The translations under genes were made by a program, and so were the position numbers. A stretch of 45,874 bases of DNA from Candidatus Parabacteroides intestinigallinarum (GTDB lineage: Bacteria > Bacteroidota > Bacteroidia > Bacteroidales > Tannerellaceae): the NCBI GenBank assembly GCA_019114945.1, contig DXEN01000014.1, forward strand, positions 1 through 45,874, in the 5' to 3' direction. Within the stretch, counting starts at the first letter, position 1; every line of letters starts with the position of its first letter. Under the pieces are notes generated by a model, which saw only the letters and a program-made list of their open reading frames with translations, did not search any database and was not told the DNA's origin. Below are positions 35,516-44,600 of this stretch, piece by piece.

Positions 35516-36787
35516 TCAGACTTTGATTTTGATGATTTCGCTGAGGTTTGTGGAATATTGGCCAGACTTGTGCTCGCTCTTCAGGTGCCAGCGTTTGTCT
35601 GTGCCTTGGACTGCCACTTTCACGGTATTGAAACCATTCCGTTGGTTAATGGCATCAATGGCTGCTGCGAGGCGAGCTTGCTTGTCACGGTCGATTGAGT
35701 CGAACAGAACAGTCTGCACTGCCGTATCGGAAGTGATACCCCACACGATGACACCGGCTTTCTTGTAGTAGTATCTGCCATCCTCCCGCCATTCGGAGCG
35801 GAGTGCTTGGACGGCTGCTGCCACCAACTCCAACTGGTCGTTGGTAGGCATGGACAATGTGATGGTGCGATTGATGGTGTGGCTTGGCACATCGTTGCGG
35901 AAACGGCTGGTGTAGGCGAATACGGTCAATTGGCCGCAACGGCTCTTTTGCTCCCGCAGTTTGCGGACGCATGAAGCGGCAAAATTGGCCACCGCTTCTT
36001 CCACCACTTTCAACTCCGACAAGCCGCTGTCTGGAAAACTGCGGCTGGTACAGATGCTTTGCTTTTCGGGCAGTTCGCTGATGTCTATGCAATTTTCGCC
36101 ACGGAGTTCCTTCCAAGTCCTCACGCCTGTCACGGTGAGCAATCGCCTCACGCGGTTTTCACTCCACTGCGTGAAATCCCATGCCGTCTTGACACCATAG
36201 TACGCCAACTTCTTTGCCGAACGTCTGCCTATCCCCCACACATCGGCAATGTCGAAACCTTGCAACGCTTTAATGCGCTTCTCCTCGGTGTCGATCAGAC
36301 AGACACCCTCGTAGCCTTTGTATTTCTTGCCATACTTGCTGGCCACCTTTGCCAATGTCTTAGTCGGGGCAATGCCAAGTGTGACAGGGATGCCCGTGCC
36401 CTTGCCGATTGTGCGCACGATGCGCTTGCCGTAGTCACGCAGTTCTTCCCCACTGCCCATGCCGGTAAGGTCGATGAAGGCTTCGTCTATGGAATATTGC
36501 GTCAGTTCGGGCGTGAACTCCGAAAGCAGCATCATCACCCTGCGGCTCATGTCGCCATAGAGCGTGTAGTTGGAGCTGAACACGGCCACCCTTTCACGCT
36601 CCAGTAATTCTTTGGCTTGGTAAAACGGCATCCCCATTTCTATGCCCAACGCCTTTGCTTCGTTGCTGCGGGCAATGATGCAGCCGTCGTTGTTCGAGAG
36701 CACCACCACGGGCTGTGTCCTCAATCCCGGATTGAACACTCGTTCGCACGAGCAATAGAAATTGTTGCAGTCCACCAGGCCGAACAT
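35516..36787 (-). CDS. umuC: UmuC-type Y-family DNA polymerase
   Basis: This 423-residue translesion polymerase has full length for UmuC. Catalytic acidic residues are Asp6 in MFGLVDCNNFYCSCE and Asp101/Glu102 in YSIDEAFIDLTG. The palm and thumb include GIAPTKTLAKVASKYGKK and VWGIGRRSAKKL. The C-terminal half is the little-finger region with the UmuC-specific extension. It begins three bases after the umuD stop. Paired with UmuD it should form an error-prone Pol V-like polymerase, carried here on the mobile element. Confidence 0.95.
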   Translation of the reverse strand: MFGLVDCNNFYCSCERVFNPGLRTQPVVVLSNNDGCIIARSNEAKALGIEMGMPFYQAKELLERERVAVFSSNYTLYGDMSRRVMMLLSEFTPELTQYSIDEAFIDLTGMGSGEELRDYGKRIVRTIGKGTGIPVTLGIAPTKTLAKVASKYGKKYKGYEGVCLIDTEEKRIKALQGFDIADVWGIGRRSAKKLAYYGVKTAWDFTQWSENRVRRLLTVTGVRTWKELRGENCIDISELPEKQSICTSRSFPDSGLSELKVVEEAVANFAASCVRKLREQKSRCGQLTVFAYTSRFRNDVPSHTINRTITLSMPTNDQLELVAAAVQALRSEWREDGRYYYKKAGVIVWGITSDTAVQTVLFDSIDRDKQARLAAAIDAINQRNGFNTVKVAVQGTDKRWHLKSEHKSGQYSTNLSEIIKIKV

Positions 36788-36790
36788 GGT

Positions 36791-37288
36791 TCATTTCCTC
36801 CTATATTGGCGTTTGATGTTATAAGTCAACACGCCCCACACGATGAAATTGTTATCCTCCGTCACCTTGATGGGAGGATAGTCCTTGTTGGCAGGCATCA
36901 GCCACAGGCAATCGCCCTTGGTGTCGAATTTCACCCGCTTCAACGTGAACTCCCCGTCAATATAGGCCACCACGATGTCGCCTTCCTGCGGATCGATAGC
37001 CTTGTCTATCACCAAAAGGTCGCCGTCGTCAATGCCGCAATCTTTCATCGATTCACCTACGGCACGGGCATAGAACGTGGTGGCAGGATGTCGCACCAGT
37101 TCACGGTTCAGGTCTATGCTCTCGGTCATATAGTCTTGGGCTGGTGATGGGAAGCCTGCACGTATGCCGCCATCGGCAAAGTCCAACGGCAGTTCGCTGC
37201 TTAAATCGGCGGAATAGAGAATGAGCCTTACCCCGTCCTCCTTTTGTATTTCGGGATCATAGATAACTGTCTTATGTGAATCTTCCAT
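36791..37288 (-). CDS. umuD: UmuD-type S24 self-cleaving protein
   Basis: This 165-residue protein has the S24 dyad: Ser80 in ARAVGESMKDCG and Lys117 in GEFTLKRVKF. The self-cleavage site is Ala44-Gly45 in GIRAGFPSPAQDY, the same context as in E. coli UmuD. There is no helix-turn-helix domain, so it is not LexA. I start at 37288 since a -7 box at 37328-37321 puts transcription after the longer start at 37342. RecA-stimulated cleavage would activate the UmuC partner; that is family knowledge. Confidence 0.92.
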   Translation of the reverse strand: MEDSHKTVIYDPEIQKEDGVRLILYSADLSSELPLDFADGGIRAGFPSPAQDYMTESIDLNRELVRHPATTFYARAVGESMKDCGIDDGDLLVIDKAIDPQEGDIVVAYIDGEFTLKRVKFDTKGDCLWLMPANKDYPPIKVTEDNNFIVWGVLTYNIKRQYRRK

Positions 37289-37320
37289 TTTCTGTTTTTG
37301 TTGCATTACCATTCGGTTTG

Positions 37321-37328
37321 CAAAATTA
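37321..37328 (-). promoter_or_regulatory. -7 promoter box for umuDC
   Basis: The minus strand reads TAATTTTG, an exact TAnnTTTG match, 33 bases before the umuD ATG. No TTTG at -33 and no recognisable SOS box were found. Confidence 0.55.
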
Positions 37329-37342
37329 CCATTTTTATGCAC

Positions 37343-38031
37343 TTGTCCGTCCTTATTTTATGGTTTTCCACACTTTTACAATGGTTTATCTCCTTTATAG
37401 GCTTGCCTTTCGCCAAAGGCGACCGAGCCTTTTTCCCGATGGCAGTCTTGTGCCTTGCCTCCATCGTATCTTGGGTTTGGGTTGATGGGCTGTCTTTCCC
37501 TGATTTCTACCCCATAGCTTCGGAACGGCACACTGTCAACCGTTCTGCCCACATTTCCAATCCGTCAGCCTGATTTTCGGAAATGGCCTCTCAATGGCAG
37601 AGCGACCTTTTTCGACTAACATCGGTATCACTCCCTCTCTTGCGGCTTCCACGATGCAAGCGGAGGTTGGAATCGTTGTCCCATCCTTGGCTCATAGCAA
37701 AAATCCATCGGATCGGGCTTTCTTTTTTGGAAGGCAGATTATCTGGCATCCTTCTGCACGGCCTGTGACTGAATTTCCGTGTTGCTTCTTGCATGGCCGT
37801 CGTTTACCGAAGCCACAATATTTTTCCATGATGCAAAGATATAATGCAGCACGCCGATGGCGTTACGGGACACTGGCGTTCTGACCAATGGCGTGCACGA
37901 AAATCTTCCGACATTTTCCGCTTCACATAAAATGTTGCGTATTTGCGTGCCTTCCTTGGTGCTGCCCTATGCCTGCAATATCTTCTTGCATCCGTAAAAA
38001 TTAATTGTTCAACTTCTAAAAACTTACAGTC
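37343..38031. other. 690-bp gene-free region between umuD and ssb
   Basis: Several short frames exist but none has a convincing protein composition or start. The region holds the second 19-bp repeat (37718-37736) and presumably the rightward ssb promoter, which I cannot place. It may be decayed sequence. Confidence 0.4.
37718..37736. repeat. 19-bp repeat flanking umuDC, right copy
   Basis: This copy is identical to 35486-35504 and in direct orientation. The two bracket the umuDC operon and its upstream region, 2.2 kb apart. Confidence 0.75.
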
Positions 38032-38421
38032 ATGAAGCAAGTAGAAAATTCTTTCGCCATCACAGGCTTTATCGCAAAGGACGCTGAAATCCGCACGTTC
38101 ACCAACAATGATGTTGCCCGTTTCCCGATGGCAATCGGCCGCAAGGACACCAAGGACAACGCCACCAACCGCGTATCCGCTTTCATCAACGTGGAAGCCT
38201 GGCGCAAGAGCGGCAGCGCATCGTTCGAGTTGCTGAAAAAGGGTACGCTGCTCACCATTGAGGGCTATTTGAAACCCGAAGAGTGGACTGACAGGAACGG
38301 TGTCAAGCAGAACGGCATCAAGTTTGTGGCCCAGAAGTTCTACGAGGCGGTGGAGAAACCGGAAAAGGCCGAGAATCCCCAACCCAAGAACCGCGCCAAG
38401 AAACAGAAGGAGGCGGCATAG
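38032..38421 (+). CDS. ssb: single-stranded DNA-binding protein
   Basis: This 129-residue OB-fold protein reads NSFAITGFIAKDAEIRTFTN at the start. It contains the conserved VSAFINVEAW and LLKKGTLLTIEGYLKPEEW, typical of SSB. The C-terminal tail is basic (KNRAKKQKEAA) and lacks the acidic DDDIPF-type end of chromosomal SSB, so partner recruitment probably differs. It is a plasmid or ICE type SSB, likely coating transferred strands during conjugation. A terminator follows. Confidence 0.92.
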   Translation: MKQVENSFAITGFIAKDAEIRTFTNNDVARFPMAIGRKDTKDNATNRVSAFINVEAWRKSGSASFELLKKGTLLTIEGYLKPEEWTDRNGVKQNGIKFVAQKFYEAVEKPEKAENPQPKNRAKKQKEAA

Positions 38422-38442
38422 ACCGCTTCCACCTCAGTAAAG

Positions 38443-38463
38443 AGCGGCTTCGGCCGCTTTTTT
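38443..38463 (+). terminator. terminator after ssb
   Basis: AGCGGC/GCCGCT (38443-38448 with 38453-38458) has a TTCG tetraloop and is followed by TTTTT. It lies 22 bases past the ssb stop. Confidence 0.85.
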
Positions 38464-38791
38464 CATGCTCAAAGCACGACGCATTACCCTTTTTGAAAAT
38501 AGTCTGCTCCTGTTCTACCAGTCCCCACTTATTATACAGGCTATTCCTTATACCGCCCTCGTGCCATCACCGTCTGGTTTTACTGATGCAAAGGTCGGCC
38601 ATCGCGCCTGATGCTTACGGCTTGAAGTGGATTTCTTGCAAATTCTTCCTCCTTGCGGAGCGTAATTGGCAAGAAAAGCCGCAGCATGAGGCTTCACCGA
38701 TAACCGGAACCTGCATCGATAAAACCCGAATCGGTCACGGCAAGTAGAACCGATGACAGGGGAAAGTTTAACATTGAACAAATCTAAAATT
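38464..38791. other. 330-bp gene-free region upstream of small genes
   Basis: No supported gene. It should contain the promoter of the rightward set starting at 38792; no clear TAnnTTTG box was identified. Confidence 0.35.
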
Positions 38792-38971
38792 ATGTACGAT
38801 TACGACAACAAAGAAGATTTTGAGCAGTACGGCAAGCATTGCTGGCTGTTGACCCCGTGGAAAGGCTACCGCTCGGCTACCATAGTCGGACAGACCGACA
38901 AGGGCTATATCGTCCAAGTGAGCAGCGGAGCGGAGATAGAGGTTTATCCTGATGAAATAGAGATTGATTAA
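38792..38971 (+). CDS. small ICE protein of unknown function
   Basis: This 59-residue protein is soluble and acidic (MYDYDNKEDFEQYGKHCWLL, then a small beta-rich part GYIVQVSSGAEIEVYPDEIE). It may form a small beta-barrel. I start at the ATG at 38792, since the longer frame to 38753 adds only an atypical lead. It opens the run to the PcfK-like gene. Confidence 0.7.
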   Translation: MYDYDNKEDFEQYGKHCWLLTPWKGYRSATIVGQTDKGYIVQVSSGAEIEVYPDEIEID

Positions 38972-38988
38972 CCCCAAAGCATACCTAT

Positions 38989-39240
38989 ATGGAAAAGACA
39001 ACCGAGAAGATACCCACATGGAGCTTATGCTACCTTATCAATGACGATGCAAGTGGGCTTTCAGATGAAGAAATACAAAGCATCAACCGCTGGCAAAAGG
39101 AATTGGGCGTACAGATAGTTTCGCCCTGCATGGACGATAAGTGCGACACGCACCCCTACTTTTCGCATTGCCCTGCTTTCGGCTTGCCGACAGAGGTAGT
39201 GGACTGCGACATTCTTTATATCCAACCGACCAAACAATGA
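38989..39240 (+). CDS. small cysteine-containing ICE protein
   Basis: This 83-residue protein has a helical first half (LSDEEIQSINRWQKELG) and a Cys/His-rich segment (SPCMDDKCDTHPYFSHCPAF) that could bind zinc. No named family is certain. It is 17 bases after the preceding ORF, and its stop overlaps an ATG (39237) for the next gene. Confidence 0.7.
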   Translation: MEKTTEKIPTWSLCYLINDDASGLSDEEIQSINRWQKELGVQIVSPCMDDKCDTHPYFSHCPAFGLPTEVVDCDILYIQPTKQ

Positions 39241-39245
39241 CAACA

Positions 39246-39674
39246 ATGAAAGGAACTGAACATTTCAAACAGACCATCAAGTCCTACTTGGACGAAAGAG
39301 CCAAGACGGACGAACTCTTTGCCGTGGCTTATGCCAAGGAAAACAAGAACTTGGACGATTGTGTAACGTTCATACTCAACCAAGCCAAAGCCATGGCCGA
39401 TGAGGGCGGCGTAGGGATGGCAGACTGCGAAGTGTATTCGCTTGCTTGCCACTACTTTGACGAAGATGACATCGATGTCGGCAAACCTATCAACTGCGGC
39501 GTGATAGTCAACCACAAGGTGGAACTCACCGAGGAAGAGAAAGCCGAGGCAAGGCAGAGAGCCATTAGCCAATACCAAGCCGAGGAATTGCGCAAGATGC
39601 AACAACGCAAGAGCAAGCCAACGGCAAAGCCACAAGAAACCAAATATGCAGAACCTAACCTATTCGGCTTTTGA
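39246..39674 (+). CDS. PcfK-like protein
   Basis: This 142-residue protein begins MKGTEHFKQTIKSYLDERAK and contains YFDEDDIDVGKPINCG and ELTEEEKAEARQRA, which match PcfK-like proteins of Bacteroides elements. The name comes from conjugative plasmid pCF10; the molecular role is not established. I choose 39246; an in-frame ATG at 39237 overlapping the previous stop would add three residues. The C-terminal half is a charged helix. Confidence 0.85.
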   Translation: MKGTEHFKQTIKSYLDERAKTDELFAVAYAKENKNLDDCVTFILNQAKAMADEGGVGMADCEVYSLACHYFDEDDIDVGKPINCGVIVNHKVELTEEEKAEARQRAISQYQAEELRKMQQRKSKPTAKPQETKYAEPNLFGF

Positions 39675-39676
39675 AC

Positions 39677-40945
39677 ATGAAACCACGCAACAAATTCGAG
39701 AAAGCGGTGCTTGCCCAAAGCGGCAAGCTCCGCCCCTTGACAAAGACGCAACTGAAATGGGCGTTCCGTGAGTGCGTCAGCCACTTTGCGCACCGATTGC
39801 CCAAAGGTCGTACAACCTGCATGGACTGCGGGCATAGCTGGCATATGGAACAGCAAAAGGAACATTGCGTTTGCCCGAAGTGCAAGGCCAAGTTAGAGGT
39901 CAAACAGACCCATGTCCGCAAAGTGAAACAGAAAAGCTATTTCACCGTGCTTGCCAAGTGCGGTGAATACCAAACCCTGCGCATGTTCCTGTTAGTGGCG
40001 GAAATGGAGAAAGGCTGCAAGGCTGCCCCATACGCCTTGGAAATCGGGCAGTATTGGTGGAATGCCAAAGGCAAACAGACCCTTGTCGCCATTCAGCGCA
40101 TATTGGGGCGGTATTTGGACACCTTTTCTTTCGGTTCGCCGATGGCCATTAGGGGAGACAACAATGTGTACCGCCATATTGCCACTTTTGACACCTGTCC
40201 GAGGTGCAGCGTCATTGAATCCTTGCAAAGAAACGGTTTCCGCAGCGACTTGCAAGGCATTGAACCGGCAAAACTCATACCGGCATTGCTGGCCAACCCG
40301 AAAGCTGAAACTTTACTGAAAACCGGACAATATGACCTGTTGCGCCATTGCTTGCACTCATCAACCCGCTTGGAAGATTACTGGCCGTCTGTGAAAATCT
40401 GCCTGCGGAATGGATATACCATTACAGACGGCTCTATGTGGTGCGACACCATAGACCTGTTGAAGCGTATGGGCAAGGACACCCGCAGCCCGAAATATGT
40501 TTGCCCTGCCGACTTGAAAGCGGAACACGATAAGTTGGTGGAACAGCGTAACCGCAAAGAGGAACGTGAACGGCTGGCACTGCAAAGAATGGAAGCCGCC
40601 CAATACGAGAAAGACTACCTGCTGCAAAAAGGCAAGTTCTTCGGCATAATCATCACGGACGGCATCCTGAACGTCAGAGTGTTGGAGAGCGTGGCAGAGA
40701 TTGCGGAAGAGGGTACACTGATGCACCACTGTGTATATGCCAATGCTTACTACCGCAAGGAGAACTCGCTGATATTGTCGGCTACCATCGGAAATAAACG
40801 CATAGAAACAGTCGAGGTGGACTTAAAGAAACTTTGTGTAGTGCAGAGCCGTGGCGTGTGCAACCAAAACACGGAGTATCACGACCGCATCGTCAACCTT
40901 GTGAACAGCCACATGAATTTGATTAGGCAACGGATAAGTGCTTAA
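39677..40945 (+). CDS. PcfJ-like protein
   Basis: This 422-residue protein has an N-terminal zinc-ribbon-like set of Cys pairs (TCMDCGHSWHM and CVCPKCKAKL). A central helical region follows, then a C-terminal domain with LMHHCVYANAYYRKENSL and VVQSRGVCNQNTEYH. This is the PcfJ-like family common in Bacteroides conjugative elements, of unknown biochemical function. I start at the ATG at 39677, two bases after the PcfK-like stop; a TTG at 39671 would overlap it. The pair is probably translated together. Confidence 0.88.
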   Translation: MKPRNKFEKAVLAQSGKLRPLTKTQLKWAFRECVSHFAHRLPKGRTTCMDCGHSWHMEQQKEHCVCPKCKAKLEVKQTHVRKVKQKSYFTVLAKCGEYQTLRMFLLVAEMEKGCKAAPYALEIGQYWWNAKGKQTLVAIQRILGRYLDTFSFGSPMAIRGDNNVYRHIATFDTCPRCSVIESLQRNGFRSDLQGIEPAKLIPALLANPKAETLLKTGQYDLLRHCLHSSTRLEDYWPSVKICLRNGYTITDGSMWCDTIDLLKRMGKDTRSPKYVCPADLKAEHDKLVEQRNRKEERERLALQRMEAAQYEKDYLLQKGKFFGIIITDGILNVRVLESVAEIAEEGTLMHHCVYANAYYRKENSLILSATIGNKRIETVEVDLKKLCVVQSRGVCNQNTEYHDRIVNLVNSHMNLIRQRISA

Positions 40946-41643
40946 TCGCCATCAGGCAAGGCATATCGGGAAAATTCCCGGTGTGTCCTGCCTCCCTGCC
41001 TTCTCCTGTTATATCCCTTTTCTAAAATCCACGCCTCTTATATCCATCTTCGATGCCCACGGTTTGCCCTATACCATAGGAATGACGGTCTGTGCCGCAG
41101 GCCATGCCGCTGTAAACGGCGGCGCGGCTTCCGCGTCATGGGCAAACGGGAACACGCCCGTATCCCAGTCGGCGTACAAGTCCGCTGACAGGGATTGGGC
41201 AAGTTCCCCTGTCTGTTTGCCCGGCATCCCGTCCGTTCCTATTTGGCAAGCCGACCTGTTATACCCCTTTTATATTCCGCTTTGCACCTACTGTTTTAGG
41301 TCAGTATATCTTCTTTGAACAGGTCAGTATTACTCTTTCCTGAAAGAAGATATGCTGGCCCACTCATACCAGTATATCTTCTCTTTTCTATCGGCTTCAT
41401 TGGAATAGATGCTTTCCACCAATCGATGCCCTCGCAGGTTATTTTGCTGCAAAATAAATGTGGCGTGTCTTGTCGTTGCAAACCGGCCTTGGCAGAAATC
41501 TTCCTTGTCGCTTCACTCCAAGCGTATTTCTGCCGTCCTGTTTGCCGAAAAGCCATTCCGCCCCATTCCGGAGGCAGAAAAATAACCTGCAAGGGTCATC
41601 GAAATATGGCCGAGAGCAGGGGAAAGAACAAAATTTGTCAAAT
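40946..41643. other. 700-bp gene-free region before the methylase/helicase
   Basis: Small frames are present but none is convincing. From 41298 to 41382 there is a repeat cluster. AGGTCAGTAT starts at 41298 and again at 41321. A 15-bp stem with one mismatch pairs 41302-41316 with 41343-41357. A third copy of CAGTATATCTTCT lies at 41370-41382. This region may regulate the large gene or hold a transfer or replication site. A 13-codon frame from 41605 ends overlapping the next ATG and could couple translation. Confidence 0.5.
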
Positions 41644-44600
41644 ATGAAGAATATGAACTACAACAAATTGCAAGCATTGGAGGCAAACACGGCGGCCATC
41701 GAAACAGCCTACCAAGTGCGGAATGAGAAAAGGACGGCGACAGCAGCCGAGCGTGAAACCCTATCCCTGTATTCAGGATTTGGGGGCATCAAGGAAGTGT
41801 TGGACTTGGGGACAAACGCCCCTATGACCGAAAAGATGAAACAGGCTTTAGACCGTCTTGTATGTGTACTGCAAAGCATAGCGCAGGGCGACGAAACACT
41901 CTACAAGGAACTCGTGGATAGCATCAAGACATCTGTCCTCACCGCTTTCTATACTCCGAAATTCCTCATAGAGGCAGTCGCTAACCAAATACAAGCCACG
42001 TTCCAAACCCACGGCTTACAGATGAAATCCTTTCTTGAACCATCGGCAGGCATCGGCGGCTTCCTGCCAGTGGCAATGCCCGACACCTACAAGGCGGCTT
42101 TTGAAAAGGATTTGGCGACAGGGCTTTTGCTTTCAGCCTTGCAGCCCGATACTCAAACGGTCATTGACGGCTTTGAAACCATTGGCACACAGGAGTTGGA
42201 GCATGGCACGTTCGATGTGATAGCGTCCAACATTCCTTTCGGCACGATAAACGTGTTTGATGCGGACTTTGAGCGCAGGGGAACGCCCTACAAGCAATCC
42301 CTCAAAGCCATTCACAACTATTTCTTCATCAAGGCGATGGAACTGTTAAATGAGGGTGGTTTGTTGGCTTTCGTCACTTCAAGGGGCGTGGCGGACAGCC
42401 CGACCAACCGCTTTGTGCGGGATTACTTGGTACACCATGCCCATATCATTACCGCCTTACGTTTGCCCGACACGCTTTTTTTGCAGACAGGCGGCATCGA
42501 GGTGGGCAGCGACCTGTTTATTCTCCAAAAGGACAGTCATAAGCAGAACCTCACCACACGTGAACGGCTTTTCTTGGAGGTATGCCGTGAGCGCACATCG
42601 CAGGGGCTGGAAACGGAACATTCCAACAAGGCTTTCACCCTGCCCCAAAGCACACTTGCCACTGGCTCTGCCATCGGCACAAACCAATTCGGCAAATTGG
42701 TACGCAAGTACGAGTGGAACGGAACAAGGGAAGCCATGCAACAAAGGCTTGCCGAGATACTTAGTGCTAATTTCGCCCACTATTTCAAGCCCTCCCTGTT
42801 CGGTGGGCAAAAGCAAGCACAGCCACAGCAGGGAGTGATGTTGTCCCTTTTTGACCTATTCGGGGAAAGCATGGCAGCGACACAGCCCAAACCCAACACA
42901 GGCAAGCGGCCCTACACGGACAAAATGCCCGATTGGATGAAAGACGGCGCATTGGTGTTGTTCGAGGGGCAGCTTGGCACTATCCAAAGCAAACGAGCCG
43001 ACCGTTTTTCCGAGCTGACCGCATGGTTTAATCCTATAAAAGTCAACGGTGCGGACATGGAACGTGCAAAAGACTATCTTCCTGTGCGCAAGGCTTATTT
43101 TGAACTTTCCACATTGGAGAGCGAGCAAAGAACCGAGCAACCCTTGCTCCGTGAGGAACTGAACAAGGCATACGATGCGTTTGTTTCCAAATGGGGCAAC
43201 TTCCACACGGACGGCAATAAGGAACTGATGACGCTTGACAGCATGGGCGTGGAGGTGTACTCCATCGAAATGCAAGTGCATGGCGAGGTGATGAAAGCTG
43301 ATATTATGTATGAACCTGTGGCTTTCAAAAAGATAGATGTGTCCGTTCGCTTAACACCGATGGAGGCTTTGGCAAGCAGTTTGAACTATTACGGCAAGGT
43401 GAACATGGATTACCTTGCGCAATCGACAGGCAGCAGCGAAAGCGAAGTGATAGAGGCGTTGGAGGGTGAAATGTTCTACAATCCCGAAACAGGTACATGG
43501 GAAGAGAAAGGGCGCATACTTGCAGGGAACGTGGTGGAGAAATGCAAACTCTTTGCAGGGCATATCCACACCCTTGCAGGACAAGCAAAGGCGTGGACGG
43601 AGCGCACGGTTAAGGCTTTGGAAGATGTCACACCCGAACTGATACCCTACGAGGAGCTGGACTTCAACATGGGCGAGCGTTGGATTCCGACAGAAGTCTA
43701 TGCCGACTTTGCCGAGCATTTGTTTGATGTCAAGGCCGATGTGGTGTACTTTGACGTGAACGACACCTATGTTATTTCCCTGCACGGATATTCCCCGGCG
43801 GCATACAACCTCTACTGTTCTCACGGTTACACAGGCGAGAAACTGTTTGCCTATGCCCTGCATGACACCGTTCCCGAAATCAAGAAAGAGGTGATGCGTG
43901 GCGGCGAATGGGTGAAAGTACCCGATGAAGAAGCGATGCAGGAGGTGGCAACCAAGATACAAGAGATAAGGGGCAAGTTCAACGCTTGGCTTGACAGCCA
44001 GCCCATCGCCGTGCGTGACGAGTTGGTAAGGCTCTACAACGAACGCTTCAACTGCTATGTGCGTCCGTCTTACGACGGCTCGGCGCAGACATTCCCCGGC
44101 CTGTCCTTTGCGCAGTTCCCCTACGATGACCTCTACCCCTCGCAGAAAGATGCCATTTGGATGATTAAGCAGAACGGCGGCGGCGTGTGCTGGCATGAGG
44201 TCGGCGCAGGGAAAACAATGGTAATGTGCGTGGCGGCATACGAAATGAAACGCTTGGGATTGGTGCAGAAGCCTATGATAATAGGGCTGAAAGCCAACGT
44301 ACATGAGATAGCCGACTGTTTCCGCAAGGCTTACCCATCGGCAAAGTTGCTTTATCCCGGCAAGGAGGATTTCACCCCTGCCAACCGTGAGGAGCTTTTC
44401 AGCAAAATCAAGAACAATAATTGGGATTGCATCATTCTGACGCATGACCAATTCGCCAAGATACCGCAGTCGGAAGAAACGATGTACGGCATCATGCAGC
44501 AGGAACTTGACGATGTGGAACGCTCCCTGCAAGTGTTGGAGGACAGCGTCATGGGGTGGCGCAACCACCGTATGCAGAAGGGATTGGAGAAACGGCAGGA

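Noticed and set aside
37343-38031. Short frames of 61-96 codons between umuD and ssb
   Set aside because: Protein composition is unconvincing, the frames overlap each other on both strands, and no ribosome binding site or family motif is seen.
40938-41318. 126-codon frame after the PcfJ-like gene
   Set aside because: It overlaps the PcfJ-like stop, is rich in Cys, Pro and Ser without a recognisable fold, and has no ribosome binding site. I treat it as chance coding potential in the gap.
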